Shown: positions 12,215 through 22,982 of the stretch, one piece after another
How positions within the stretch are numbered: the first letter of the stretch is position 1
Layout of the letters: the number at the start of each line of letters is the position of its first letter
Notes under the pieces: model-generated
The model's input: only the letters and a program-made list of their open reading frames with translations
Database searches by the model: none
What the model was told of the DNA's origin: nothing
Position numbers and translations under genes: made by a program
Source: Opisthorchis felineus
Taxonomy: Eukaryota > Platyhelminthes > Trematoda > Opisthorchiida > Opisthorchiidae
Assembly (NCBI GenBank): GCA_004794785.1
Contig: SJOL01006475.1
Location: 584,822-648,821, forward strand
DNA: 64,000 nt
Direction: 5' to 3'

Positions 12215-13185
12215 ATTTTGATTGAAATGTCTTTTGGTTGACGCAGCCAGCCACAAACAGACGGCCTGATGTAGTTTGCAAATACTTTGTGGGTGCTTCG
12301 GTGGACACAGCCGAACTTGGGCGGAAACGTCAGCCCCGGTATTTGGTATTCCCTTGTGCTCCCCATTATCCAATGTGGTTTCAATGGGACATGCGTAGCG
12401 TCTTATAGCAGTTTAAGGGGCTGCTGCCAGTGGCTGTAAACCCCTTTTCCCGCGAAAGCAAAGGGGACATCCAAAATAAGTCAAGGTGCCTGTCGGACCC
12501 AGAGGTGGGATGTGTTCCTCGGCGAAACAATAAGGTTCGTCTGGGACCGCGGTGGCCTGAAATCCTCTGTACTAACAAGTCACCACTGCTTTTGTCTTTC
12601 GGGCGTCGATCGTAATACCGGCTCTACCCAACTCAACCTCGGCGGCTTCAAACTTCCTCCATAGGTGAGGTTGACATGCACACACAACCCATTTGTCAGC
12701 AAAGGCGAAACCATCCATTAAGTGGTCAATAAACCGTTAGCCTATTTGCATCATCGATAATCCAACTACCTAATACATCACCATGAATGCAGTTACACAC
12801 CGCTGCTCTGTCGATCAGGAAGCCATTTATGCAGACATAGTACAAAAACGGACGATGCGGAAATTGTCCTCTGTTGGCCCGGCGAAGTCTAGTTTGGGGC
12901 CTTTGGAACTAGGGTAACCCCGAGCACGATCCCAATGCGGTGAGCAGTATCCAGATAATTACATCAGACTTCTATACTCACAGGAACATTGGCACTTAAC
13001 CGGCCAAATATCCTGCACTTGAGCCCGTCCAAAGGTTGTGACGTATTGCCCGTTAGGCGCTCAGTACTTTCAACTTCCTGCCTTGTAATTGGCAGGACAA
13101 TGTTGGGCGAGTGCCCAGCTATCCACATGTTTCGAATCAGACGGCATCCGTACCTACTGCTGTTCAGCGTCCGAAGGTAAGCCAC
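12215..13185 (-). pseudogene. R2-like reverse transcriptase remnant
   Basis: This is the part of the R2-like relic that carries recognisable RT blocks. The enzyme would normally nick target DNA and copy its own RNA onto it. Here the catalytic Asp pair reads Asp-Lys (FADK, 12692-12703). The palm region between the RPIS-like and FADD-like blocks has lost roughly 300 bases compared with the family as I know it. The reading frame shifts several times, for example between RTIS and FADK and between LGPT and WLRQPKD. It cannot encode an active enzyme. NeSL or another R2-superclade lineage is an alternative. Confidence 0.6.
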
Positions 13186-13748
13186 AGTTTCCAGTTCCTC
13201 TTATGACAAATCGAGCATAGCAGATACTGCATCTTTACGCCTATGGTGGCAAAAGGCCTGGATGGCAGCATAGGTGAATCTACTTTCGGTTGATCGGCAC
13301 ACGGTGACAGCCTCGAGGGAGGGGTTTTCACCTGTGGGAATGTTTTCGAGGCGTTGGGGTCCAGAAGCCAAAGGACTTGCTCAGGTGTCATGGTATCAGA
13401 GTACAACCCCCAAAAGAAGGCTGGAAGGTCAACACTAGTGGGCGAATCGTCAGAGCTGAATTATGGGTGTGACACGGAGCAATCTGCCGTCTATTTGAAC
13501 CGGGTCGTATAGGCTTCAGAGCAGGACGAATGTGGAGCTGTTTGAACAATGGTTTGGTCGAAGCCATTGGAGGACCATAAATTGGGACGTGTTTCCCAGT
13601 TAAGCACATGTAGTCTAGCCGACAGTTCTGGCGAACAACGCGATTGTACATCACGTGACGGATATAACTTGTCAGCCAGGCTCAAGGGCGACTGTGACCA
13701 TTGTTAAGAATAGTGGGTACAAATATCTCTCGGCTAAGCTTATCTACA

Positions 13749-14084
13749 TTATGCTGAGTGGATGCGCGTGAGACGGCGGCGCTGACTGAGGGCAATCTTT
13801 ATCGGTAACCGATGGGAACAATCAGCACAGGTTGAGTGGGCGGTCATTTCCATACACCTGAAATGGGTGGTGGGCTTCAAGGCAGCTTTCTGTTTGCAGC
13901 AATTGCCGCAGTCCTCACGTGTGAAATCAAGGATAATCTCCTGTGCACTGGTTGCAACTTGTGCGGAGAAGCCAGCGGGATTGTGCTTTTGTCTGTCGAG
14001 GATTAAATGTACGTTGAATCCAAACGGGGCAGTCAGCGGGATCTGATTTTGCTGAACTCTTAGTTTACGTAGACCGATGTCCAA
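13749..14084 (-). pseudogene. Cys/His-rich ORF upstream of the R2-like RT
   Basis: This 111-codon open frame contains a run of Cys and His (EDCGNCCK, then HFRCMEMTAHSTCADC) that could be zinc-binding, followed by a basic tail (SQRRRLTRI). It lies immediately 5' of the R2-like RT blocks on the same strand, where R2-clade proteins carry N-terminal zinc fingers. The spacing does not match the classic C2H2 finger, so a different element or a separate relic is possible. Frames at 13164-13406 and 13388-13654 lie between it and the RT linker and are not recognised. Confidence 0.3.
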
Positions 14085-16240
14085 CCTAAAGATTCGGCAT
14101 CACGAAGGGATGCTTCAGCGCGCCAACATGCAAGTGAGGTAGGGAGATTTGAAGTGCATGGACGTGTGGAGTGTGTAGATAATTTGGGCTGCTAAATAAG
14201 TGTCGGGAGACGTTATGGCCTTTTTCTCAATGTCTGCCTTATGGAAGGAGTCAGTACAAATCAAATCAAATCTAACTGAGGACAGTTGAATGGTCCCCTT
14301 CAAAGATACTGCAATTGCAAAGGTCTGAATCATACAACTCCGTCTGGTCTGGAAAGCCAGAAGAGCTAATCCTGAAACATCAGGTTAGAAAGAAAAGTAG
14401 TAATACAACTTTGACTTAATACTTCATCAGCGAATGCTGAAATTCCAATACCCTCACAAGCCGCATCTCGTATTTGTGTCGAACTTTGCACGACATTTGT
14501 CAACAAAATAACCTTATACTGGACCGTTATAGAACACTACCCGTATGGCTCTCAACCGGAGAAAATGAAGATTCATTCTTGTTCAGGAAGCCACTCTGTA
14601 TGTGCAGAAAACCTGGCGCTTCATTTCCCATCTCGCATCTAATTCCTCTTCCACTATCACTGTTAATGTCCTCTGGTGAAGTCATTAAAACTTAACTGAG
14701 GTTGTCCGAAAATTTCTGGGTCTCCTAGTTAGTAAGCTAATAGCAAGTCGCTATTTAATAAATTACCAAACAAGTAGATGCATATAGCATCCAACCTTAA
14801 CCCCACCAACGATGAAATCTTCTAAAACGATTGATTTTTTACTTATGTTTGGGTCAGTCCGCCGCCCTACAGTCATAAAAGTGTAAAGCTTCATTCATAG
14901 ATTGCATGCCATAACCACGATGGTTCATTCCACAGTGACTGGTTATCCAAGATAGTTAGGAAGGATGTCGTACAGCTTTCTTAAGTAGAATATCTGACAA
15001 CTTCCTACCACGGCTGTGCTTTAACCCTTAGATTTTTCGGATGTTCGTACCACATATTTGATAATACACATTTCAAAGCAATATAGAGAATTATTCTACT
15101 TCATATTAGTTTGGCTTGAACAGTCCCTGTAGCGCAATCATTTTGGAGTGCCGACATCAAAAACAAGAAACATCTGACCTGACTTTTGCTCTTATTGGTG
15201 CCCATAAGCGGCAGTTATCACTGACCTTCTGGGGCCTGATATGCGAGCCCAGCATGTTGCTACTATCCAGACACGTGAACTATCACTGGACGAATGTGTT
15301 CAAGCTTAAGCAAAGTGACTGGCTGCTCGAACGATGACAGTGTCTGTCCTGGCTGTGTCGATCAGTTGAACCACTTCTCAGGACTTACCATCATGCACCG
15401 CCAATTACGCTTGAAAACTGCTGGAAACCTTGAGACCACATATATCTGATGCTGCAATAAAAGCGTAATGGATAGTGTGAGCTACCGTAGAGTTCACAGT
15501 TTAAAATATGTAGTATTGTATCAGGAAAAAGCACCTGGCTTTAGTGACAGTCATTCCAGATGAACCATGGAGCGGCTCTTGTGAATCATGTTCAGTTGGA
15601 GATCCACATGAACTTCATTTGAGTCTTCGGGTAAAACCAACTTAATTAGCAAACGACTCTTCAGGGCCTGGTAAATATGCATGTATTGTTTTGCTAAAGC
15701 AGAAGCGTCTTTTAGGCACCTTTTTCAGCTAGTAGGCCACGGGTCAAGTAATGGCTTCTACGAAAAGAAGCTCGTTGCCTTTCCTCTGCCTGCGCATGCA
15801 GGTTCTTTTAAAATTTGATGAACGAAATACTTTGCGGCTTGGTGTGAGCTAATGATTTATGACGTATATATCTATATTATAAAATCACCTTTGAGAAGAC
15901 GGGCGTCCAATGAATTTCATCTATCTTCTCCTTCATGTATCATCTTAAGCCACATAGATTTTGTTTACTAGACCTAGAACAAATTCGCTTGGCATTCTGC
16001 CTGTGTTGTCGCTAAGTACACCGTTCTCATTTTAGGGAGGCATAAAACTGCCCTGACCAAGTTTATTCCAGATTATCAGAAAACATGGTGTGAAGAAAAT
16101 TAAGGCTATGCCACAAACGGCTATGCCGAACAAAGAAAACAGATTAAACTCAAGCATCGTCCATGGTAATGAGCCAGATTACAGCGTAGTCATGACAAGT
16201 TGCACACCATGCCTGCGTGTTTACGTGTAAAACTTAAGGC
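14085..16240. other. unassigned sequence
   Basis: I see nothing assignable. The ORFs at 14115-14333 (-), 14474-14695 (+) and 15116-15337 (+) show no domain. GC content drops below about 14.3 kb compared with the R2-like relic. Confidence 0.35.
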
Positions 16241-16249
16241 GTGTCTACT

Positions 16250-16400
16250 TTGGAGTTGTGGAGCAGTGGCGACGCCTCGCATGTAAAATGTTCGGACTTT
16301 AAACCCATGCAGGATCAAGATGTGCGCTGCCGCTGCGCTATTAAAGGGGGAAACCTTTGTCCAGTTCTGCTTGGATTTGATGCAAACTAGCCGGTATAAT
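16250..16400 (+). repeat. possible tRNA-derived SINE head
   Basis: TGGAGCAGTGG at 16259-16269 differs from the A-box consensus TGGCNNAGTGG at one fixed position. GGACTTTAAACCC at 16294-16306 resembles a decayed B box (GGTTCAAACCC-like). The spacing suits an internal RNA polymerase III promoter. The following sequence (GCAGGATCAAGATGTGCGC, then GGGGGAAACC) is more GC-rich than its surroundings. I found no second copy in the window, so this rests on two degenerate boxes. Confidence 0.25.
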
Positions 16401-19400
16401 TACGTCAGATCAGTAGGAGTACGCTTCATACGAGAGTGATTTGGATACGATAGTCATATGTGTGATTAAAAATATTGCCACGAGTTAAAGACCTGAGAGC
16501 ATAATTTCGTTCATCACATTACTCAGTAACTTGAGTAGTCCAATTTCTTGGACAACCTCAATACGCTTTATGCAGCCATTCATCCAGTGGATACTTTCAG
16601 ACCTTCTCGTTCGGAAGACTATTGTGCGATTCAAACAAGAGGAAATCAAAGGTCATTTCTTCCACTCTGAAGTAGACAATTGGTCAGAAAGGCTATAAAA
16701 AGTGAACCGCATTAACATCAAGTAGTTTGACGCTTATCCACCACAAATCAGGGTCTCAGCGCACCAAACGTTCTTCGTTGTCATTTAGAACGTATGCAGT
16801 CGGAGGGGTATGGGTAATTTAAAGTTATTCTCTAGTAATTGTAAAGGACTACTGTTTATGCAAAACTCAGGGATCTACAATGTCGGCTGATGCCTACTAA
16901 CTTGTGTCTAAAAATGTGCCACACAAAATGAGACACTCGTCTGTTCGCAAGTCCTGGAGTTCAGTAATTTTTGCACCATCCACCTTCGACGAAAAATAAC
17001 TAGTTACGACTGAGAAGTACAAAAAATGTCCCGTTTTAGGATGGTTTGTCCTTCATAGGAAAGGAGGAATCTTTAATTTCTAAAAGTAGTTTACTCCCAT
17101 ATTCCTAAGAGCAAACCCAGCGCAGGTTTTGGTATTTAAAGGTAATATCTGGCTGATTTTTCTTTCACTTTCGCTTATCTTAGCGAGCACCCACAAAAGA
17201 TTTAAAAAGTTAAACAACATGCTCGTAAAATACCACTCTAAAATTTGAAAATTTGAGAGCACTTATTGCTACATCTTCCTTACTTGAAGAAAGAATCACG
17301 ATTGAAACCCTCCGATCTCTAGGTCACTTTTATGTTTTTCATAGAACTGGTAGAAAGCCCTTATCTGTGGCTTACTTTCTGAACTCACTCCCGAAATACA
17401 CTGCAGTTGCATTAAGGGTGCCTCAGCCTGTGAGTCGTTGACCAAATACACGTTGAAAGTTCGAGGTTGCTGATTGCTGGCACGTTCGCTCACCTGGCAT
17501 CTGACTTATTTCACGGAGGACAGGAATACAGGCGGCGGGTTTTACCGAAAAGATCATTAAAGCCATTAAAGCCTCTACCTGTCCGCATTTATACATTAGT
17601 AACCTGCTTTGTCACAATCAGTCCAATAACCCAAATTGTCTAACCAGTTCCATTCTGTTAGCACTAAATTGGCAGATGAACTGTCAGGCACGTTCAGCCA
17701 GTCATTGAATGTGTCGTAGTCTCCTTGACCCATTAGCCCACCTCGTGGTTTCGTTGGGCTTATGAATATATCATCAAACTCAGTCATTACCATCAAAATA
17801 CTCAAACAGTTCAAAAGTACATTTTGGATAGATTCTCGACCTGAGAGACTAGACGGCTTTAAAAAACGAGAGTTTTTCTGAAACAGCTGCTGAATACTAA
17901 AGCAAAGTCAGGTAACAGTATGTAATCGAGGTAGATTAATCAGTACACTAAACCTGAATTGGTTGATGCTGTGAAAGTGAGCCTAGGGTCAACTACACTG
18001 CCTAATGGCGTCAATCGAAAGCTTCGACTATGGTTCTTTTAAATGCGTTAGACTAAGACCCACAAAATTACGCAGCTCTTGGACGGAACAAAAGTGACGG
18101 TCCATGTGTTTAATAGATCCAGTAAAAAGCCAACAAGCAAGGATAACCAAAAAACTCATGCGGCAACGCTTCTACGTAGAAATAATGAAGCTGGGAATCC
18201 CGTTACCTAACTTCAGACAGAATTCAGACTGCCTAAATATGTGAGTGGTTTCAAACAGTAGAGATCATAAATTTAGCGGGACATCCGAGAAGAAGTGATG
18301 GCCTATCTGGACAAGACACCACGAAAGAATTTAGTCATGAATTATCCAAATAACCGCGGTCTCCTGTACAGTGGGACTTATATGGGAGCAGTTCATGCGA
18401 TCCAACCAGCCAGGTTGTAAAAAAGTGAAAATAAATGTAAAAACTTGCAAATATACTTTTTCAATGTCACATTCGATGGATTTACCAGAGTTTACTAACT
18501 TATATACAGCCGCTGATAAAAAGTTCGTTTATTCTTCGATCAAAGGTTTTTAGATGGTGCAAAATAAGCATTTAACATTAACCAAATTTGAGAACATCGT
18601 CTCTCAGTACGATCTGGATTTTTTTCCTTTCTACCGCCCGTATGTTAAAGCACACCCGTCAATACCATCACTCGTTCATACCATGCGTTCTGTACAAGCC
18701 ATATTTATATGTTAAATTTTTAGGAACAACGAGAGAAAACTTAGAGCATCTTACACATCCATAAGAAGGCATTCCTCACAAACATCTATGAAACATTTGA
18801 CGGATCACCTCTTAGATTTCACTAATTGCACATGCACACACCACACCGAGAATCTCATGTTTTACCCACCTGCCCAGAAAAAACACCCACTTTAGACACC
18901 GCTCAAGCAGTCACGTGTAAGAGATCCAGTAGGAATCCATGTTCCCTTAGTTGATTACCTAATTTTGTCCCACTATTATTAGTCCACAATGTACAAATAT
19001 TTCACAAAGATTAATTTTTGCATAGACAGAACTAACACTACTGCAATGGATGAATCTAGTCGAGATGAACCATAGTTAACATTAAACTGGGCTACTTAGG
19101 TCTCCATTAGCTTGGAAGCCACAGGTGCGTAGATTTGTAGTCGACAATTGACGCAGTGGCTTTGAAAAGCAAAGCTTTTCGGTATTGTCTGTAAAACATC
19201 AGATAACTGAATTTCCATAAGATGCAAACTCAGCCTGCGGGATATCAAACCCGTTAAGCTCTACGGGGGTGGATTAAATGATCATTAACTAACAGACTGT
19301 CGAAATTTAATGGTGAATACTATTGACCGTCAATGATTTCTTCGGGAGGCAAGTACCGATTATAATCTCATTTTCCACTTCTTCCACCCTGCTAAATTTT

Positions 19401-21894
19401 CATAAATAATGAGTTTGTTCCAGTTTAGCGGTATTAACAGCTCGATAACACTTGTTCATTTATTCCATGAAGCAGTTCCCCCTTCACAAATTTCAGCAGA
19501 TCCCATGCCATGCGAAGCAAACTAATGGCGCAATTAAGCTGAAAGTGATCTTCTGAAAACCAAGTCTATGACTTATCTATTACTATCAGCTCAAAAACTA
19601 ACAAGTATTTCCGTCCGGGGTCTCGCCGTTCTCTATGAATTTGGCTTTATGTAGGCTTGTAATAAGTATTGATTGAACGAAAATTATTTTGTTGGCTTTA
19701 TTCTTTAATGTAGACTCGGATTGTCGTTGCAAAAACAGCGTAATGACTTAATTTGTGTAAGGCAGACAGATTTTACAAGTTTCGAGATCCAAATAAAAAT
19801 CAGTATCCAAAAGTTAGAAGACCTCTGTGGATGGCCTATTATACTAACTTGTCGGGTTTTACGGCAAGGCTCACACGCTAGACAGTGTGAAACGTTGTTT
19901 CTTTCACTTACGCTACTGAGAGCTAGGACACAACGTTACCTGCCCTTCAGATGCATGTTTAAGTAAGTACTACTGGTCAAGTTTGTTGGGTGATCCAATT
20001 TATTCAGCTTATAAAGAAACAAATCTCTCTCGGCAAACAAAAAACTCGTCTGAAACTCTTGAATTTTACACTCTATTGAGCAGGAAATCCTGGCTAAGAT
20101 TTACACATACGACCCGTTTGTGCAGTACTGATAAGAACACAGAATGATACTATTTAAAACAACATTTGTGCCAAGGAAGTATGAGGTTGGCTTAGATCGT
20201 GCTTCTGGCCGCAGTAAGCTTACCAAGTCTAACATGTCACTCGTCCTAAATTACCACATTCAATTGAAGTTGCATGACACTCTCTGACGCGGAATTCCGT
20301 CTCAGCGGGTTCTCATATAAAGCGTCATCGTATCAGATATGAGTGTTCTCGTTAGAAGCTGATTACCTCCAGAAATGTTTAGAAACAGATACGTGCCCTC
20401 CTAACAACTCCGTTTTATAAGAATTATCAAGCAGAACGAAGATATGTTTTCGTACTTGATTCTAAGTATACAAAAATGGGAAGTTAAATCAGGCCAGTGT
20501 CTAGTGAACTTTTTGCGCTGTAATGAGTTTTAAAATTACGGCAGCCACCTGAAGATTTTTTATCGTGGCGCACAGTCTTTGGGTAATTCTTCAACAGTGT
20601 GCGTAAGCAATTTTTTACCTGTGTAGATTACAGAAGATCTCCAGAGTAGAATAGGGCATTTTCCAGATGTAGAAAACGCCTTAACTCAGATCATAGTTTA
20701 AAATGAAAGTAAGAATTTCACTGTGTCTACATAATCTTGAAACCGTTAATGCGTGTCAGAATAATTCAGGTCTACCTGTATAAGTGTACCAATCAGGAAG
20801 AAACTAGGAAAGAAGCCACCAAAAGTGATTCAGTTTGTTCCACAACCTTACCAAGGTTTTTGTAAACAACGCTAGCGTCATTCTATGGAGATCAGTTCTG
20901 CATGAATGCATATTCGGATTGCATCTCGAATGACGCACTGCTTTACGATTGAGAAATCCGGTAGTGTAGTGCATCTGGTGCCCCTCTACTAGACCAGCCA
21001 ACCAAAAAATTTGCCACAAACTACACTTAACAGCTTATCACCAGGTGGGCACAGATCTGCACACTGACGGTAAGTTTGTTAATTGGAACATGAAAAATCG
21101 TGCATAGTTCCGCTTTAGTGTTGTTTAATTAAAAACGATGCACTGACGTTCAGGTTGAGCCCTTCCAGTGGAGAGAGAGAGAACTCGGTTTTTTTTAACT
21201 CAGTTGCTTTAGTCATTTTGTATTCTTTATGGTGGTAGACTTTTATCCAACCAATCTTAGTAGGCGAACCAAAGTAAGTGACCTAGCCGGGTTGGCCTAG
21301 CAGGTAGGAATCAAGTGGTTTAAAGCAGCACATTTTTGCTGCCTTTAGTTGTGAAATTACTCTCGCATTAAGACCGAATATTCAAAGACTCAGCAGGTTG
21401 GTGCACTGCTCGCAAATAAACAGACAAACACTGAAGGAAGCACTACAGTTTCCCCGCAGATAGCATACTTTGATGAGAAAACAAGGAAGTCCCATGTTGC
21501 TACATTTTAGCGCGCCTGTCTGATGCTTCACGGAGTACGCGATTTCCGGTGGAACAATACAGTCCTTCTATTGTATTTACCTTGCTTATTCGTATTTAAG
21601 CTATGGCCAATTTCTTACTCCACCGTCCAACCAAATAATTGGTTCTGGAAAAATTACGGCAGATCGATATTTAACAGCAGTTTAGGGCTTGACCATTCAT
21701 CTTCTTGATGTAACGGCGCAGGTCGTGTTGGCCTGTGAAATGCAGGCCTGGTTTTAAAGGCCGGAAAACCTGGTATCCAGAACAAATAAATTTTTCTCAG
21801 TATCACATGCAATACAAAACACCATTTAAGCAAAAGAGAAAGTTTCGAGGTTATTGCTACTTTTTTTTCCATGGCGATCCGGTATGGTGAACAG
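16401..21894. other. long stretch with no assignable gene
   Basis: Only short ORFs occur. The most protein-like is 17596-17814 (-), rich in Asp, Asn, Gly and Trp (QGDYDTFNDWLNV, TEWNWLDNLGYW), but its edges lack good splice sites. A GA-rich run lies at 21172-21183. Nothing else stands out. Confidence 0.35.
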
Positions 21895-22032
21895 CACTCT
21901 CTATGTGGAAGCTTCAGACCTCAGCTTTTTTGGACGAACTTGCCCATGGTTAACCCTAGTCCATGAAAGCACTATTGGTGTCGATGTTTTTAACTGCACC
22001 GATCCATCAGAGAGCCAGCAGCCTCCACGTTT
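21895..22032 (+). CDS. candidate internal exon, unknown extracellular-type protein
   Basis: The segment ends at a consensus donor (GTAAGT at 22033). It starts after GAACAG at 21894; a T-rich tract lies about 20 bases further upstream, which is somewhat far for an acceptor. The frame is open for 46 codons and reads, in part, YVEASDLSFFGRTCPW and VDVFNCTDPSESQQPP. It has two cysteines and an NCT glycosylation sequon, with a second sequon (NST) overlapping the upstream edge. No family is recognised. It lies about 0.8 kb from the candidate exon at 22825-22982 but on the opposite strand, so they cannot belong to one transcript. Confidence 0.28.
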
Positions 22033-22824
22033 GTAAGTCCACTAAGTGCCTCGAAACCAAACTATGTTTGCAACCCTGAGCGTAGCCATCAAAAATTACA
22101 AGGATTGTGATAAAAAAATATCTAACTTATTTTAAACGTATTAGCCTTTCCCTGTAATTTATACATGCCCAAAACAGGGCGTCTCCAGCTAAGTGGACTT
22201 CAAGTGACCTGTCATTTGAAGCAGTAACCGTATCCGCTAGGTCAACTTAAACTTTTAACGTGGGTCAAATTTTGGTGAAGGAAAAGACAGAAATTTCAGT
22301 ACCTCTCGCAAAAAGAATCCCTATTCATGGCAATCTATTCCATACCAAACATCTATTTTACTGGTCGTCAAATGGGGGTAGGCCAAGTAATTTTCATTTT
22401 TCAAATAGCTTCAAGTTGCCTCGCGCACCCCGAATACACAAACGTTGGGAAGCAACGCCACGATTAGTCTTACCACTTCCATCCCTCCCCGCATTTTGAC
22501 AAATTCAGTGTTAATAACCGCGTGTAGGATTATAACGCAGACCAGTAGCTCGTTTGCAGTCCTGAATAAAAGTGGCATTTCGATTCGTAATTGTTTGTTT
22601 GCTAGTTGCCATCGCCTGTGGATGAGGTAGGACTGTATTGCTTTCAAAGGTATTCGTAGGAGACTGGGCTGGGATGATAGCCAGGTTAGTCAAGCGGACT
22701 TCCAAGGATGAAGTTCACTCCAAATATCTATACGCAAGCAGAAAGAAAACAATAGGAATTAATAGCGAAATGCACTAGATTAATAACTAATTTTCTTTCG
22801 ACTGGCGACTCTGCTAAAACTTAC

Positions 22825-22982
22825 CTGAATCGACCGTTCACTGTAATCTTTAACTGAATGTGATGCACAAATGCTGCCTTTAGTTGCTGAAAAATATTCG
22901 ACAACCCACAACCGGTTTTGCCCTCCTCCGGGTGGATCAAGTAGACACAATCCCTTAGTTTTGGTCAACCTTAAGTTCGCAT
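22825..22982 (-). CDS. candidate internal exon, possibly olfactomedin-like
   Basis: On the minus strand a pyrimidine-containing acceptor (CGAATCTTTCGCAG, ending at 22983) and a textbook donor (CAG|GTAAGTTTT, donor GT at 22824-22823) bound 158 bases with a single open frame. The peptide includes GLCLLDPPGGGQNRLWVVEY followed by FSATKGSICASHSVKDYSER. The arrangement DP, then basic residue, Leu, Trp-Val, Glu-Tyr-Phe, then a Val-x-x-Tyr turn recalls the first strands of olfactomedin domains (family pattern around WMxDP...KIWVxEYY), which are extracellular beta-propellers. This is recall, not a search. I could not find the next propeller exons at lower coordinates, so it may be an isolated fragment or a chance ORF with good sites. 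Confidence 0.38.

Larger units (their letters stand above)
12215..14084 (-). mobile_element. degenerate R2-like non-LTR retrotransposon
   Basis: Reading the minus strand from high to low coordinates gives, in the order expected for an R2-clade ORF: a Cys-rich segment (13749-14084); a pre-RT linker of the type ITRQEV...LDGLK (12964-13185); LVPK then RTISASSVF (about 12850-12925), matching the R2 block xPK...RPISVAS; FADK (12692-12703) in place of the FADD catalytic box, followed by CAC and ARKTKAVV (to about 12572); PLGPTGTLTYFG (12470-12505), the R2 block usually written LGPTDTYTYLG; and VCGWLRQPKDIS (12220-12258), matching the VRxWLRLPKDT block. Only about 130 bases separate RTIS from FADK, so most of the RT palm, including the first catalytic Asp, is deleted. 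Multiple stops and frameshifts follow. I see no 28S rDNA next to it. Clade assignment is from motif memory. Confidence 0.6.

Noticed and set aside
21293..21304. TGGCCTAGCAGG, a perfect pol III A box
   Set aside because: No B box follows within about 80 bases and no tRNA fold is visible.
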